Shown in pieces: positions 8,306 to 17,195 of a stretch of 40,290 nucleotides of DNA; position 1 is the first letter of the stretch, and each line of letters begins with the position of its first letter. Origin of the DNA: Ignavibacteriales bacterium (GTDB taxonomy: Bacteria > Bacteroidota > Ignavibacteria > UBA10030 > F1-140-MAGs086); the NCBI GenBank assembly GCA_018335975.1, contig JAGXRH010000221.1, positions 1 to 40,290 on the forward strand, given 5' to 3'. The notes below the pieces were generated by a model. The model was not told where the DNA came from. It saw only the letters and a program-made list of their open reading frames with translations, and did not search any database. Position numbers and translations under genes: made by a program.

Positions 8306-9966
8306 ATCTTCGCCCACGTATCTTTCAATGTAACTGTGCGATTGAAAACGAGTTTCTCTTTTGTCGAATCGTAATCAACGCTAAAATATCCGAGACGTTC
8401 AAACTGAAATCGCTCTTGAATTTTTGCATTTGCAAGATGCGGTTCGAGTTTGCAATTTGTCAAGACTTCCAATGAATTTGGATTGAGATATTTTTTCCAA
8501 TCATCACCGCTCGGATTTTCAACTGTAAATAATCTATCATATAATCGCACTTCTGCATCAATCGCTTGCGAAGCAGAAACCCAGTGAATTGTCCCTTTCA
8601 CTTTTTTCTGACTTGTTCCCGTTCCGCTTTTTGTGTCTTTGTCATACGTGCAATGAATTTCTACAACTTCTCCCCTATCATTTTTTACAATGCTTTCGCA
8701 TTTGATGATGTACGCGTAACGCAATCGCACTTCATTTCCCGGAGTCAGTCGAAAATATTTTGGCGGAGGAATTTCTTTAAAATCATCTTGCTCGATATAC
8801 AAAGTTTTTGAAAAAGGAATTTTTCTTGAACCAGCATTTTCATCTTCGGGATTATTTACCGCATCAAGTTCTTCAACTTGGTTATCAGGATAATTATCAA
8901 TGATAACTTTCAATGGTTTTAAAACTGCCATCATTCTTGGAGCGTGTTTATTCAAATCATCGCGCAAACAATTTTCGAGTAAGGCAACATCAATCGTGTT
9001 ATCGCGTTTTGCTACACCGATTCTTTCAGCAAATTCTCGAATTGATTCCGGCGTGTAACCTCTGCGGCGAAATCCGGAAATAGTTGGCATTCGCGGGTCA
9101 TCCCAACTATTCACAATTTTTTCTTCAACGAGTTGCAACAGTCTTCGTTTGCTCATCATCGTGTAACTCAAATTCAAACGTGCAAACTCAATTTGCTGCG
9201 GAAGAAAAATTCCGAGTTCTTTGATAAACCATTCATATAACGGACGATGGTCTTCAAACTCCAACGTGCAAATCGAATGAGTAATTTTTTCAATCGAATC
9301 GCTTTGTCCGTGCGCGTAATCATACATCGGATAAATGCACCATGCATCACCCGTGCGATGATGTGTTGCGCGTAAAATTCTATACATCACCGGGTCGCGT
9401 AAATTGATATTCGGAGAATTCATATCAATTTTTGCACGAAGCGTTTTTGTTCCGTCGGGAAATTTTCCTTCTCGCATTTGTTGAAAGAGTTGCAAATTTT
9501 CGTGAACACTTCTGTTACGATATGGACTTTCTTTCCCCGGCTCGGTCAATGTTCCACGATATTTTCTGATTTCATCTCCCGTCAAATCACAAACAAACGC
9601 TTTTCCTTTTTTGATAAGTTGAACTGCATACTCGTACAATTGTTCAAAATAATCCGAAGCGTACAATTCACTATCCCATTGAAAACCAAGCCAGCGCACA
9701 TCTTCTTTGATTGAATCAACGTATTCAACTTCTTCTTTTGATGGATTCGTATCATCAAAACGGAGATTGCATTTGCCGTTGTAATCACGTGCAATGCCGA
9801 AATTCAAACAAATAGATTTTGCATGACCAATATGTAAATACCCATTCGGTTCGGGAGGAAATCGTGTATGAATATGCTTATCAAATCGCTGAATGCGAAT
9901 GTGTTCGTCAATGATTTCTCGAACAAAATTTTTTGGTTCGGGAGTTGTTTCAGTTTTATTTTCCAT
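8293..9966 (-). CDS. glnS: Glutaminyl-tRNA synthetase
   Basis: A 557-residue class Ic synthetase that charges tRNA(Gln) with glutamine. The HIGH motif is seen as [20 protein letters not shown]. The KMSKS loop is [16 protein letters not shown], and the two anticodon-binding beta-barrels fill the C-terminal half. The glutamine-type reading is supported by the FPPEPNG form of the first motif and by the length, which matches bacterial GlnRS. Its ATG overlaps the stop of gltX by one base (TAATG on the minus strand), so the two are translationally coupled. The C-terminus runs into a 7-nt repeat. Confidence 0.97.
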   Translation of the reverse strand: MENKTETTPEPKNFVREIIDEHIRIQRFDKHIHTRFPPEPNGYLHIGHAKSICLNFGIARDYNGKCNLRFDDTNPSKEEVEYVDSIKEDVRWLGFQWDSELYASDYFEQLYEYAVQLIKKGKAFVCDLTGDEIRKYRGTLTEPGKESPYRNRSVHENLQLFQQMREGKFPDGTKTLRAKIDMNSPNINLRDPVMYRILRATHHRTGDAWCIYPMYDYAHGQSDSIEKITHSICTLEFEDHRPLYEWFIKELGIFLPQQIEFARLNLSYTMMSKRRLLQLVEEKIVNSWDDPRMPTISGFRRRGYTPESIREFAERIGVAKRDNTIDVALLENCLRDDLNKHAPRMMAVLKPLKVIIDNYPDNQVEELDAVNNPEDENAGSRKIPFSKTLYIEQDDFKEIPPPKYFRLTPGNEVRLRYAYIIKCESIVKNDRGEVVEIHCTYDKDTKSGTGTSQKKVKGTIHWVSASQAIDAEVRLYDRLFTVENPSGDDWKKYLNPNSLEVLTNCKLEPHLANAKIQERFQFERLGYFSVDYDSTKEKLVFNRTVTLKDTWAKIEKK

Positions 9967-11417
9967 TATTTAATCGTTTCAATTGCCGTATAAATTCTTT
10001 TCATACTTTCTTCTTTTCCGAGAATACTTAAAATATCATACAAACCCGGTCCACCGCTTACACCGGAAATTGCTAAACGAACTCCGTGTATCAATTTTCC
10101 ATTTCCGATTTGTAATTGTTGTGCAGTTTTATGCAATGCAATTTCGTAATCTTCTTTCTTGGGATTTTCTAATTTCGAAAATTCAGCCGTTAATAGTTTT
10201 AATTGGTATGAAGTTTCCGGTTTCCAGTTTTTTGCTTTTGCAGTTTCATCGTACGCCGTTGGTGCTTCAAAGAAATATGAACTTTGTTCGATAAAATCTT
10301 TTACAAAGGTAACTCGCTCTCTCATTGCAGTTACTACTTGCAATAAATATTCATCGGCAAAATGTTTACCAGCAAATTTTGACTTTGCTAATTCATCCTT
10401 CAGGATTTTCAGTAATTCTTCATCAGATTTTTTACGAAGATGTGTTGCGTTTAGCGAATTAAGTTTTTCCAAATTAAAAACTGCTCCCGATTTATGAACT
10501 CGCTCCAACGAAAATTGCTCAATCAATTCTTCCATCGAAAAAATATCTTGTTCTGTTCCGGGATTCCAACCAAGAAGTGCAACAAAATTTACCAACGCTT
10601 CTTTCAAATATCCTTTGTCGCGATAATCTTCCACGGCAACATCGCCTTGACGCTTGCTGAGTTTGCTTTTATCGGGATTGAGCAAAAGCGGAAGATGAGC
10701 CATTTGCGGAACTTCCCAACCGAAAAATTCATACAACAATAAATGTTTCGGAACACTCGAGAGCCATTCCTCTCCTCGAATAACGTGCGAGATTTCCATC
10801 AAGTGATCATCTACCACCACGGCGAGATGATACGTTGGAAATCCATCGGACTTCAGCAACACTTGGTCATCTATCAAATCGGATTGAAACTCAACATCAC
10901 CGCGAACAATATCATGAAACGCAATCGTGCGATGTTCAGGAATTTTCATTCGCACAACAAACGGAATTTTCTTTTCAATATTATTTTGAATTTCTTGCTC
11001 GGAAAGTTTTAAGCACGTTCTGTCATATTTCACATCAACTTTTTTCGCTTCCATTTCTTTGCGCATTTGTTCAAGTCGTTCGGAAGCACAAAAACAATGA
11101 TACGCTTTTCCATTTTGCAAAAGTTGCTCGACGTGTTTTCGATAAATTTCTAAACGCTCTGATTGAATGTATGGACCAACATCTCCATTTTTATTCGGTC
11201 CTTCATCGTAATCAATTCCCGCCCAATGAAGCGCATCAATAAGTTTTTCAACTGCACCATCAACGTACCGCGCTCTATCGGTATCTTCAATGCGCAAAAT
11301 AAATTTTCCATTATTCTTTCGCGCAAATAAAAAATTGTATAACGCCGTTCGCAATCCACCAACGTGTAAATATCCTGTGGGACTTGGCGCAAACCGAACA
11401 CGAACACTACTTGCCAT
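9966..11417 (-). CDS. gltX: Glutamyl-tRNA synthetase
   Basis: A 483-residue class Ic synthetase charging tRNA(Glu). It shows the [20 protein letters not shown] form of the HIGH motif and the KMSKS equivalent [15 protein letters not shown], followed by the helical anticodon-binding domain. Standard length. It overlaps glnS by one base and follows a DinB-fold gene by 3 bases, so the three probably form one transcript. Whether it is discriminating, or also misacylates tRNA(Gln), cannot be read from the sequence. The presence of glnS makes discrimination plausible. Confidence 0.97.
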   Translation of the reverse strand: MASSVRVRFAPSPTGYLHVGGLRTALYNFLFARKNNGKFILRIEDTDRARYVDGAVEKLIDALHWAGIDYDEGPNKNGDVGPYIQSERLEIYRKHVEQLLQNGKAYHCFCASERLEQMRKEMEAKKVDVKYDRTCLKLSEQEIQNNIEKKIPFVVRMKIPEHRTIAFHDIVRGDVEFQSDLIDDQVLLKSDGFPTYHLAVVVDDHLMEISHVIRGEEWLSSVPKHLLLYEFFGWEVPQMAHLPLLLNPDKSKLSKRQGDVAVEDYRDKGYLKEALVNFVALLGWNPGTEQDIFSMEELIEQFSLERVHKSGAVFNLEKLNSLNATHLRKKSDEELLKILKDELAKSKFAGKHFADEYLLQVVTAMRERVTFVKDFIEQSSYFFEAPTAYDETAKAKNWKPETSYQLKLLTAEFSKLENPKKEDYEIALHKTAQQLQIGNGKLIHGVRLAISGVSGGPGLYDILSILGKEESMKRIYTAIETIK

Positions 11418-11420
11418 AGT

Positions 11421-11888
11421 TTACCGAGGTTGTAAAAGTTTTACTATTGAATAAAGGTGGTGTGCCTCGTGTACCAAAAAAAACTCTACCCACATATCAA
11501 GGGTAAGTTCACCAAAGGCACTGTGAATTCCCCTCTTTCGTAAATCACCCTCACGCACTTGCGAGAGGTATTCATTTAGCTCTTTTCGTTTTCTCACCGT
11601 ATAATCTATTGCGGCGTCAGTAGTTTTTTGTAAGAATGTTGTCCATTCTTTATCCTCTTCAGCGTTGTACCGGTCTATTTTTGGCGGCATTCGCTCAGTA
11701 ATAATTCTTTCAAACCGGTCGAAAAAAATATCCTGTGCCCGTCCGATGTGGCAGATTTGTTCATGCGCTGTCCATTTTCCGTTTGATGGTCGCTTTTGAA
11801 GTGCCGCGTTATCAAATGCTGACCGAAGAAGTTTTAAACCTTCAAGTTGTGTTGCTAATCGAGTAGTTTGTGATTGATTGAGAGGCAT
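11421..11888 (-). CDS. DinB-fold protein (DinB_2-like)
   Basis: A 155-residue DinB superfamily four-helix bundle. SNGKWTAHEQICHIGRAQD carries the N-terminal metal-ligand histidine, and FFLVHEAHHLYSIVKLL carries the C-terminal His pair in the expected helix. The three potential ligands are intact, so metal binding is likely. The reaction is unknown. It is the first gene of the minus-strand run gltX-glnS and is divergent from pdxH. Confidence 0.78.
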   Translation of the reverse strand: MPLNQSQTTRLATQLEGLKLLRSAFDNAALQKRPSNGKWTAHEQICHIGRAQDIFFDRFERIITERMPPKIDRYNAEEDKEWTTFLQKTTDAAIDYTVRKRKELNEYLSQVREGDLRKRGIHSAFGELTLDMWVEFFLVHEAHHLYSIVKLLQPR

Positions 11889-11947
11889 TCTGTTACCCTT
11901 TCTTTGTTAGTCGAATGTTAAAATTTTGTGGGACAAAAATAGAAAAT

Positions 11948-11981
11948 ATTGTAAGTGGAAAAAAATAAATTCATACTTTTG
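11948..11981 (+). promoter_or_regulatory. Bacteroidota-type promoter for pdxH
   Basis: TACTTTTG at 11974-11981 fits the TAnnTTTG -7 element of Bacteroidota promoters. An ATTG at 11948-11951, 22 bases upstream, approximates the -33 TTTG element. Transcription would start near 11988, about 25 bases before the pdxH ATG. A weak GAAGGA ribosome-binding site lies in between. Confidence 0.4.
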
Positions 11982-12012
11982 GAACAGATACTTACAGAAG
12001 GAATAAAACACT

Positions 12013-12660
12013 ATGCTTACCAGAGAAAATCTTGAACAACTTCGTACAGAATATATGCGGCGCGGGCTCACGGAAACCGACGTATCGCCCAATCCCTTTG
12101 CCCAATTTAGAACCTGGTTTGAAGATTTGCTATACACCGAACCGACTGAACCAACAGCAATGACGCTTGCAACTTCAACAAAATCAGGAAGCGTTTCCGT
12201 GCGTACTGTTCTGATGAAAGGTTTTGACGAAAAGGGATTTATATTTTTTTCAAACTACGACAGCAGGAAAGGAAAAGAGTTGACCGAAAACCCACAAGCG
12301 GCGTTACTTTTTTACTGGATGGATTTGGGAAGACAAGTGCGCATTGAAGGGAGGGTTGAAAAACTTTCGCGCGAAGAATCGAAACGATATTTTCATTCCC
12401 GTCCGAGAGAAAGTCAAATCGGCGCGTGGACATCTCAGCAAAGTTCTGTAATTGCAAGCCGCAAAATTTTAGAAGAAGAGTACACACAAATGCAAAATAA
12501 ATTTGCCGGAAAGGAAATCCCGCTCCCGCCGTTTTGGGGAGGATTTTCCCTCGCACCGTTACAGTTTGAATTCTGGCAAGCGCGACCAAACCGGCTTCAC
12601 GATAGGATTTTATTCACAAAGAAAAATGATTCGTGGAAAACGGAACGTCTCGCTCCATAA
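12013..12660 (+). CDS. pdxH: Pyridoxamine/pyridoxine 5'-phosphate oxidase
   Basis: A 215-residue FMN enzyme that oxidises pyridoxamine or pyridoxine phosphate to pyridoxal phosphate, the last step of vitamin B6 synthesis and salvage. Family features occur in order: MTLATSTKSGSVSVRTVLMK, GFIFFSNYDSRKGKEL (FMN phosphate region), IGAWTSQQSS, and the C-terminal signature FEFWQARPNRLHDRILF. Length equals the family norm. It stands alone on the plus strand, between divergent and convergent minus-strand runs, with its own predicted promoter. Confidence 0.97.
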   Translation: MLTRENLEQLRTEYMRRGLTETDVSPNPFAQFRTWFEDLLYTEPTEPTAMTLATSTKSGSVSVRTVLMKGFDEKGFIFFSNYDSRKGKELTENPQAALLFYWMDLGRQVRIEGRVEKLSREESKRYFHSRPRESQIGAWTSQQSSVIASRKILEEEYTQMQNKFAGKEIPLPPFWGGFSLAPLQFEFWQARPNRLHDRILFTKKNDSWKTERLAP

Positions 12661-12685
12661 GGGATTTTCGTGCAGCTTTCCCATT

Positions 12686-13174
12686 TCAAATTTCTTTAAA
12701 GTACTCAAACGGTTGCAGGCAGGCATTGCAATAGTACATCGCTTTGCAGGCGGTTGAACTGAAGTCGCTTTTCAGACTTGTTTGGTGGGATTGACAATAC
12801 GGACAAGATATTTTTTTGGGAAGTGTAATTTCAACAAAGTGATTATCGCTGGTAGTATGTGGTGGCGAAATCCCGTACTGCTGTAATTTTTTCTTCGTGA
12901 TTTCGTTTAACCAATCTGTAGTCCACGTCGGTGTGTACACAGTTTTCAGTTCTACTTCACCACAACCATTTTCTTTCAACTTCTCTACAATATTATCTTC
13001 AATCATCCTCATCGCTGGGCAGCCGGAATACGTCGGCGTAATTGTAACAACAACTTTTTCATTCTCAAAAAAAACACTTCGCACAATTCCCATTTCCACA
13101 ATATTAAGAACGGGAATTTCGGGGTCGAGAATTTCAGAAAGATAACCGAGGATAGTTTGCTCCGTCATCACCAT
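12686..13174 (-). CDS. paaD: Phenylacetyl-CoA epoxidase accessory protein PaaD
   Basis: A 162-residue MIP18-family protein. The DUF59/MIP18 domain is seen as LSEILDPEIPVLNIVEMGIV and TITPTYSGCPAMRMIEDNI. The C-terminus has a zinc or Fe-S ribbon (CPYCQSHQT ... CNACLQPFEYF), as in true PaaD. PaaD is needed for maturation of the PaaABCE epoxidase that starts aerobic phenylacetate breakdown. It overlaps paaC by 7 bases. A second ATG at 13168 would give a TGATG junction and is an equally good start. It converges with pdxH across only 25 bases. Confidence 0.93.
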   Translation of the reverse strand: MVMTEQTILGYLSEILDPEIPVLNIVEMGIVRSVFFENEKVVVTITPTYSGCPAMRMIEDNIVEKLKENGCGEVELKTVYTPTWTTDWLNEITKKKLQQYGISPPHTTSDNHFVEITLPKKISCPYCQSHQTSLKSDFSSTACKAMYYCNACLQPFEYFKEI

Positions 13175-13938
13175 TTCGCTTTCGGAAATGAACGGGTAAG
13201 AATTTGCATTTCAGAAAGTATATGCCCGAGATGTTCCGTATGTTTTCCGATTCTTCCGCCACTGTGCATAAATCCGGTTTGAGGAATCGTAATTGACGAT
13301 TCACGAAAACACCTTGCTACATTTTCTTTCCAAAGCGCTGAAATCTCAACGAACGAAGGAATAATATTCTGTGCGCTCAATTGCTGTTCGATTGTATCAG
13401 TCAAAAACATTTCCCCGGTATAATTCCACAGTTCATCCACCGCATTTTGCAAACGCTGACGGCTTTCTTCTGTTCCGCCGCCCAACCGCAACATCCATTG
13501 ATACGAGTGGCGAAGATGATACGTTGTTTCTTTCAATGCTTTTGCAGAAATGCCCGCCAGTTGTTCGAGCGAACTTTGCTGCAACTTTTCACAAAGGAGT
13601 ACGCAATACTGCGAGAAAAAAAACTGCCGTGCAATCGTAAAAGCAAAATCTCCTTTCGGAAGTTCAACGAGTTTGCAATTTTTGAAATCTATAACTTCGC
13701 GGAAGTACGCCAAATCGTCTTCGGTTCTACTTTTTCCCTCAACTTCGGCGGCAAATTTTAAATACGCTTCCGCCTGCCCTAATAAATCGAGCGAGATATT
13801 GGTTAGGGCAATATCTTCTTCAAGAATAGGTCCATGTCCGCACCACTCTGAAAGGCGATGACCAAGAATCAATCTGTCATCAGCAATGCGAAGAAGAAAA
13901 GAAAACAATGCATCGCGTATTTCGGTATCAAGGCGCAC
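13168..13938 (-). CDS. paaC: Phenylacetyl-CoA epoxidase structural subunit PaaC
   Basis: A 256-residue ferritin-like helical protein, the non-catalytic partner of PaaA in the di-iron epoxidase. Marks include RLILGHRLSEWCGHGPILEED, LDLLGQAEAYLKFAAEVEG, and the C-terminal GFMHSGGRIGKHTEHLGHIL. The start codon is GTG at 13938, overlapping the TAG of paaB by one base. The tight coupling paaB-paaC-paaD is conserved in such operons. What is missing is paaA, which carries the di-iron site and normally precedes paaB. Confidence 0.94.
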   Translation of the reverse strand: MRLDTEIRDALFSFLLRIADDRLILGHRLSEWCGHGPILEEDIALTNISLDLLGQAEAYLKFAAEVEGKSRTEDDLAYFREVIDFKNCKLVELPKGDFAFTIARQFFFSQYCVLLCEKLQQSSLEQLAGISAKALKETTYHLRHSYQWMLRLGGGTEESRQRLQNAVDELWNYTGEMFLTDTIEQQLSAQNIIPSFVEISALWKENVARCFRESSITIPQTGFMHSGGRIGKHTEHLGHILSEMQILTRSFPKAKW

Positions 13939-14234
13939 TATATATCCCTCACTGCTTTGGGAATATGATAAAATTGCGGATGACGGTATATTTTATCATT
14001 TGCGGGTTCAAAAAATTCTCCACTCTCCGATGGAGACGTTGCAGTAATTTCTTTTGCAGGAACGACCCATAAATTCAACACGCTGCCCCGACGTGCATAG
14101 ACATCGCGAGCATTCTGCAAAGCAATTTCCTTATCGGGTGCGTGTACACTTCCACAATGGAAATGCGGTTCACCGGTTTTTTCCTGAGCGAAAACCTCCC
14201 AGAGTTGCCATTCTGTATTGATTGGAGTTTCCAT
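13938..14234 (-). CDS. paaB: Phenylacetyl-CoA epoxidase subunit PaaB
   Basis: A 98-residue small subunit. WQLWEVFAQEKTGEPHFHCG, a HAPDKEIALQNARDVYARRG core and the closing FYHIPKAVRDI are characteristic. PaaB bridges PaaAC heterodimers in the complex. The gene begins 2 bases after the stop of a DUF5683 membrane-protein gene on the same strand, not after paaA, so the operon head has been lost or moved. No paaE reductase, paaK ligase or paaG is visible nearby. Confidence 0.94.
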   Translation of the reverse strand: METPINTEWQLWEVFAQEKTGEPHFHCGSVHAPDKEIALQNARDVYARRGSVLNLWVVPAKEITATSPSESGEFFEPANDKIYRHPQFYHIPKAVRDI

Positions 14235-14236
14235 AT

Positions 14237-14725
14237 TTATTTCCTGTTAAAAAAATATCTGACCGTAAATTGATTCATTGACATTTGTTGAGAATACCCG
14301 AGCGATGTATCAACATCGAAATCAAACAATTGTGCATCAACGTACGCATCAACGGCGCTGAGCAAATACGTTACTCCGAGGTACCACGCAAACCTATCGC
14401 GCTCGTCGTGGTAAAAATCGCGCGCTTTTCTATCTTGCGGATTTGAAGTGAGAATGTATTCCGCTTGATATTTGTGATACAAATCGTTTTCTTGTTTCCA
14501 CACGTAACCGAAATATCCTACAAAGCCAAGAATGACCGGTGTTTTCCAATATGATTCATTATAAATTTGTCCAAGTCCCGGAAGTGCAAGTGAAAGTAAC
14601 ACTGCTTGCGTAGAAGATTTTGATTGGCGTTGTTCGGAAATTGTATTTTGTTTTGAATAAGAAAGTGAATCAGTTTGTTGAGAAAAAAGTGATGATGAAA
14701 AGAAAAGTATTACAAGAATTGTCAT
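14237..14725 (-). CDS. DUF5683 secreted/membrane protein
   Basis: A 162-residue envelope protein. After a signal peptide (MTILVILFFSSSLFSQQ) comes the DUF5683 pattern: LLSLALPGLGQIYNESYWKT with hydrophobic segments (VILGFVGYFGYVW, FAWYLGVTYLLSAVDAYVDA) and an RKARDFYHDERDR linker. The family is common in Bacteroidota and its function is unknown. The open frame extends to 14836, but that part translates an ERSEE-type repeat. I chose the ATG at 14725, at the end of the repeat, because the signal peptide starts there. paaB follows 2 bases downstream. Confidence 0.75.
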   Translation of the reverse strand: MTILVILFFSSSLFSQQTDSLSYSKQNTISEQRQSKSSTQAVLLSLALPGLGQIYNESYWKTPVILGFVGYFGYVWKQENDLYHKYQAEYILTSNPQDRKARDFYHDERDRFAWYLGVTYLLSAVDAYVDAQLFDFDVDTSLGYSQQMSMNQFTVRYFFNRK

Positions 14726-14789
14726 GTTGAGCGAAGCGAAACATCTGCATATAATCAAGTGAGATTCTTCGCTCCGCTCAGAATGACAA
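14719..14789. repeat. Dispersed imperfect palindrome, ERSEE-type, copy B
   Basis: Same element as at 2747-2817, with ends TTGTCATGTTGAGCG and CGCTCAGAATGACAA and inner arms GCGAAGCGAA and TTCTTCGCTCCGC. Translation gives CHSERSEES...FASLNMT. The ATG of the terminal ATGACA is the likely start codon of the DUF5683 gene. Confidence 0.85.
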
Positions 14790-14832
14790 ATGAAATTACG
14801 TTTTGAAATTATTTTTTCTCTATTCTTCACAA

Positions 14833-14867
14833 ACAAACTCGTAACTTCAAACTCGCAACTCGTTACT
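14833..14867. repeat. Heptamer-period array 3 (CGTAACT-type)
   Basis: Five 7-mers in register: ACAAACT, CGTAACT, TCAAACT, CGCAACT, CGTTACT. The unit resembles array 1 (TAACTTG/CAACTCG). The stop codon of ridA (14866-14868) starts within it. Confidence 0.7.
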
Positions 14868-15249
14868 AAGGCACAAGCGCAAACGCTTCAATCTCAATCT
14901 TCGCATCTTTCGGCAAACGGGAAACTTCTACCGTTGTTCGTGCCGGAGCAATATCGCGAAAGAACTCGCTGTACACTTCATTCATCGCGGGAAACTCGTT
15001 CATATCTTTGAGATACACCGTCGTTTTCACCACGTTTGCAAGTTTTGAATTTCCCGCTTCGAGAATCGCTTGCAAATTATCTAATGCGCGGCGTGTTTGA
15101 ACTTTTATATCGCCTTCAACTATTTTTCCCGTCGAAGGGTCAAGCGGAATTTGACCCGCAGTAATTAAAATTCCACTGCCAAAAATTACTCCTTGACTGT
15201 AAGGACCAATCGGAAGCGGCGCTTTTTCTGTTTGGATGATGCGTTTCAT
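14866..15249 (-). CDS. ridA: RidA-family enamine/imine deaminase
   Basis: A 127-residue trimeric protein that hydrolyses reactive 2-aminoacrylate and related imines released by PLP enzymes. The family signature is complete: [20 protein letters not shown] near the N-terminus, the conserved arginine in [21 protein letters not shown], and the terminal glutamate-bearing strand. Length is standard. A 7-nt repeat lies at its 3' end. It is separate from the zinc-ribbon gene upstream by about 40 bases. Confidence 0.95.
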   Translation of the reverse strand: MKRIIQTEKAPLPIGPYSQGVIFGSGILITAGQIPLDPSTGKIVEGDIKVQTRRALDNLQAILEAGNSKLANVVKTTVYLKDMNEFPAMNEVYSEFFRDIAPARTTVEVSRLPKDAKIEIEAFALVP

Positions 15250-15290
15250 AAATCTTTTTTCTTTATAAATGATATTTTAATTCTTTGATA

Positions 15291-15494
15291 TTATGCAGAA
15301 ATTAATTCATCTGCATTTTTCAATTCTTTACTACAATCTCTGCAAAATAATCTTGTTTCCTCATCAACAGTTTCTGAATGTGTATACTTAAGGTTGTCAT
15401 CAATTACTTCATAAACTTCATATTGGTTTGGTTTTGTAACAAATTCACTGCAACCGCAACTTTTACATTTTAAATTTTTCTTCTTGTTGTTCAT
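15291..15494 (-). CDS. Small zinc-ribbon protein
   Basis: A 67-residue protein with a lysine-rich N-terminus and two Cys pairs (CKSCGC near residue 10 and CRDC near residue 51), the layout of a single treble-clef or zinc-ribbon site. No family is recognised. It follows the restriction-endonuclease-like gene directly, with 1 base between its start and that gene's stop codon, and so is probably the last gene of the parA-parB-methyltransferase-nuclease run. It might be an accessory or control protein of the restriction system, but that is inference. Confidence 0.6.
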   Translation of the reverse strand: MNNKKKNLKCKSCGCSEFVTKPNQYEVYEVIDDNLKYTHSETVDEETRLFCRDCSKELKNADELISA

Positions 15495-15495
15495 T

Positions 15496-16263
15496 TTATT
15501 TTTCTATTATTTCGTAGCGACAACTCCTTGTTAAGTGAATACTGTTATAATCATTGATGTCTTTAAATTCAAACTGCCAAAAAGAATAATACTTCTCTCT
15601 TTTCTCGAAAAAAAGAATTCTGACTTTCTTCTTCGTCTTTTGTGACCATTGGCGAAATGGATAATATAATTGACGAATTATTGTATTGGGAGTTTTACTA
15701 TTCTTCGCCTCGATAAGTACTACTTGATTTTTTCCTTCATAACCACCATCAACTTCTGTTTGAACACTTTCTACTGTCAAATCCTGATTCCCAACTTTAA
15801 AAGAGAATGGAGTAGTATATTTTTTACCTCTAATAGTCAATACAAGAGTTTCATCTTCTAAAAAAGTTCTCACTAAACTTGAGGCATAAGCAAAGTCAAG
15901 ATGTTGCATCTCGGAATTACCAATGAAAGAAGTATCTAATTTAAAATCAAGCCTGGAGGTATATATTTTAACATTAGAACTTATTTTCGGTATGTCAATG
16001 TATCCCTCTCCTTTTACTATTGCACATTTAAATGGTCTATTTTTTATTGAGAGTACAAACAACTCATTTTCTACAAAAATTTTTGGTCTGCTTTCGCGCG
16101 AATCTTGATAGCAAAGAATACGAACTTCCTTTTCTCCCGTTTTTCCAAATTGAGAAGTTGCTTGTTTAATCTGTTCACCAGAAAGGAAAAATGGTTTCTC
16201 ATCAAAATTATGTTTATGAATTTGATATTTGTCAAATATGGCTTCCCAAGATGCGTCTTTCAT
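15496..16263 (-). CDS. Probable type II restriction endonuclease
   Basis: A 255-residue protein whose C-terminal half carries a PD-(D/E)XK nuclease core: VQTEVDGGYEGKNQVVLIEAKN contains the metal-binding Asp (about 172) and the Glu-Ala-Lys triad (about 185-187). These are followed by the helix IIRQLYYPFRQW. The N-terminal half (GEQIKQATSQFGKTGEKEVR) resembles a DNA-recognition domain. It directly follows a DNA methyltransferase gene (TGA, 2 bases, ATG), the classic layout of a type II system. A TTG at 16269 is an upstream alternative start. The recognition sequence is unknown. The stretch looks more AT-rich than its neighbours, which would fit transfer. Confidence 0.72.
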   Translation of the reverse strand: MKDASWEAIFDKYQIHKHNFDEKPFFLSGEQIKQATSQFGKTGEKEVRILCYQDSRESRPKIFVENELFVLSIKNRPFKCAIVKGEGYIDIPKISSNVKIYTSRLDFKLDTSFIGNSEMQHLDFAYASSLVRTFLEDETLVLTIRGKKYTTPFSFKVGNQDLTVESVQTEVDGGYEGKNQVVLIEAKNSKTPNTIIRQLYYPFRQWSQKTKKKVRILFFEKREKYYSFWQFEFKDINDYNSIHLTRSCRYEIIEK

Positions 16264-16265
16264 AA

Positions 16266-17195
16266 TCAATGGTATAATAAACTTGTTTGTTTATTTAATT
16301 TGTTGTAACGCTTAATGGTTAAGTTTGTGTACTCTTCGCTAATATCAATGCCAATATATTTTCTTTTTCCAATGACTTCGCAAGCAATTCCAGTTGTACC
16401 ACCCCCATTAAAAGGGTCGAGGACAATATCATTTTCCTTTGTTGAAGCAAGAACAATTCTTTTCAATAGTGCAAGCGGTTTTTGCGTTGGATGTTTTCCG
16501 AATATTTTTTCTTCCGGCATTGGGGTTGGGATTGACCATACAGAACGCATTTGTTTATCCGGAACTTTCATTTTGTCTTCTGGGAAAATTCCTTTCTTCA
16601 TCAATTCGTAATTAAAAATATTTCGCGATTTTTTATCCTTCCTTGCCCAAAGTAAGGTTTCGTGACTGTGTGCAAATGTAGTGCAAGCCAAATTTGGTGC
16701 AGCGTTTGGTTTAAACCACGTAATATCATTCAATAGATGGAAATTTAATTTCTGCAATAAATACCCACATTGATAAATACTGTGTTGTGTTCCGCTAATC
16801 CAAATTGTTCCTTCGGGTTTTAAAATTCTTTTACATTCGGAAATCCATTGTTCGTGAAATTCTAAATCGGCTTCAAATCCTTTGCTCTTATCCCATTTCC
16901 CCTTATTCACGCTTACCATTTTCCCGGCATAACAAGTTATACCATTATTAGAAAGCATATACGGCGGGTCAGCAAAAATCATATCAACATAATTGTCTGG
17001 AAATCTATTCATTACTTCTAAACAATCATTTTGATACAAACAAAAATCACTTGTCTTAAAAATTGGTTTAATACTTTCTTTCGTGCCATTTTTTGCAATG
17101 TATTTTACAAGTTCTTCAAAAACGAAACTTGGCTTTGCAATCTTCTCAGCAGAATACAAAACAGTGTTTTCAGAATTTTCTTTCTTCTTTTTCAT
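16266..17195 (-). CDS. Type II DNA (N6-adenine/N4-cytosine) methyltransferase, beta class
   Basis: A 309-residue S-adenosylmethionine enzyme. Catalytic motif IV (MIFADPPYMLSNNG, residues about 72-85) comes before the cofactor motif I (LDPFNGGGTTGIACEVIG near the C-terminus), with the target-recognition region between. That order defines beta-class enzymes. It probably protects the host from the adjacent nuclease. The ATG at 17195 overlaps the TGA of parB by one base (TGATG). A GTG at 17198 is the only upstream option and would overlap parB by 4 bases. Either way the methylase is translationally coupled to parB, an unusual position for a restriction-modification gene. Confidence 0.9.
   Translation of the reverse strand: MKKKKENSENTVLYSAEKIAKPSFVFEELVKYIAKNGTKESIKPIFKTSDFCLYQNDCLEVMNRFPDNYVDMIFADPPYMLSNNGITCYAGKMVSVNKGKWDKSKGFEADLEFHEQWISECKRILKPEGTIWISGTQHSIYQCGYLLQKLNFHLLNDITWFKPNAAPNLACTTFAHSHETLLWARKDKKSRNIFNYELMKKGIFPEDKMKVPDKQMRSVWSIPTPMPEEKIFGKHPTQKPLALLKRIVLASTKENDIVLDPFNGGGTTGIACEVIGKRKYIGIDISEEYTNLTIKRYNKLNKQTSLLYH

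Noticed and set aside
11907-12137. 76-residue minus-strand frame
   Set aside because: It covers the pdxH promoter and 5' end on the opposite strand, with no family resemblance.
14726-14836. N-terminal extension of the DUF5683 frame
   Set aside because: Again the repeat plus upstream DNA. The signal peptide begins at the ATG at 14725.
15291-17195. Prophage or integrative element carrying the restriction system
   Set aside because: No integrase, transposase, phage gene or tRNA attachment site nearby; it is coupled to parB and so is treated as an operon insertion.
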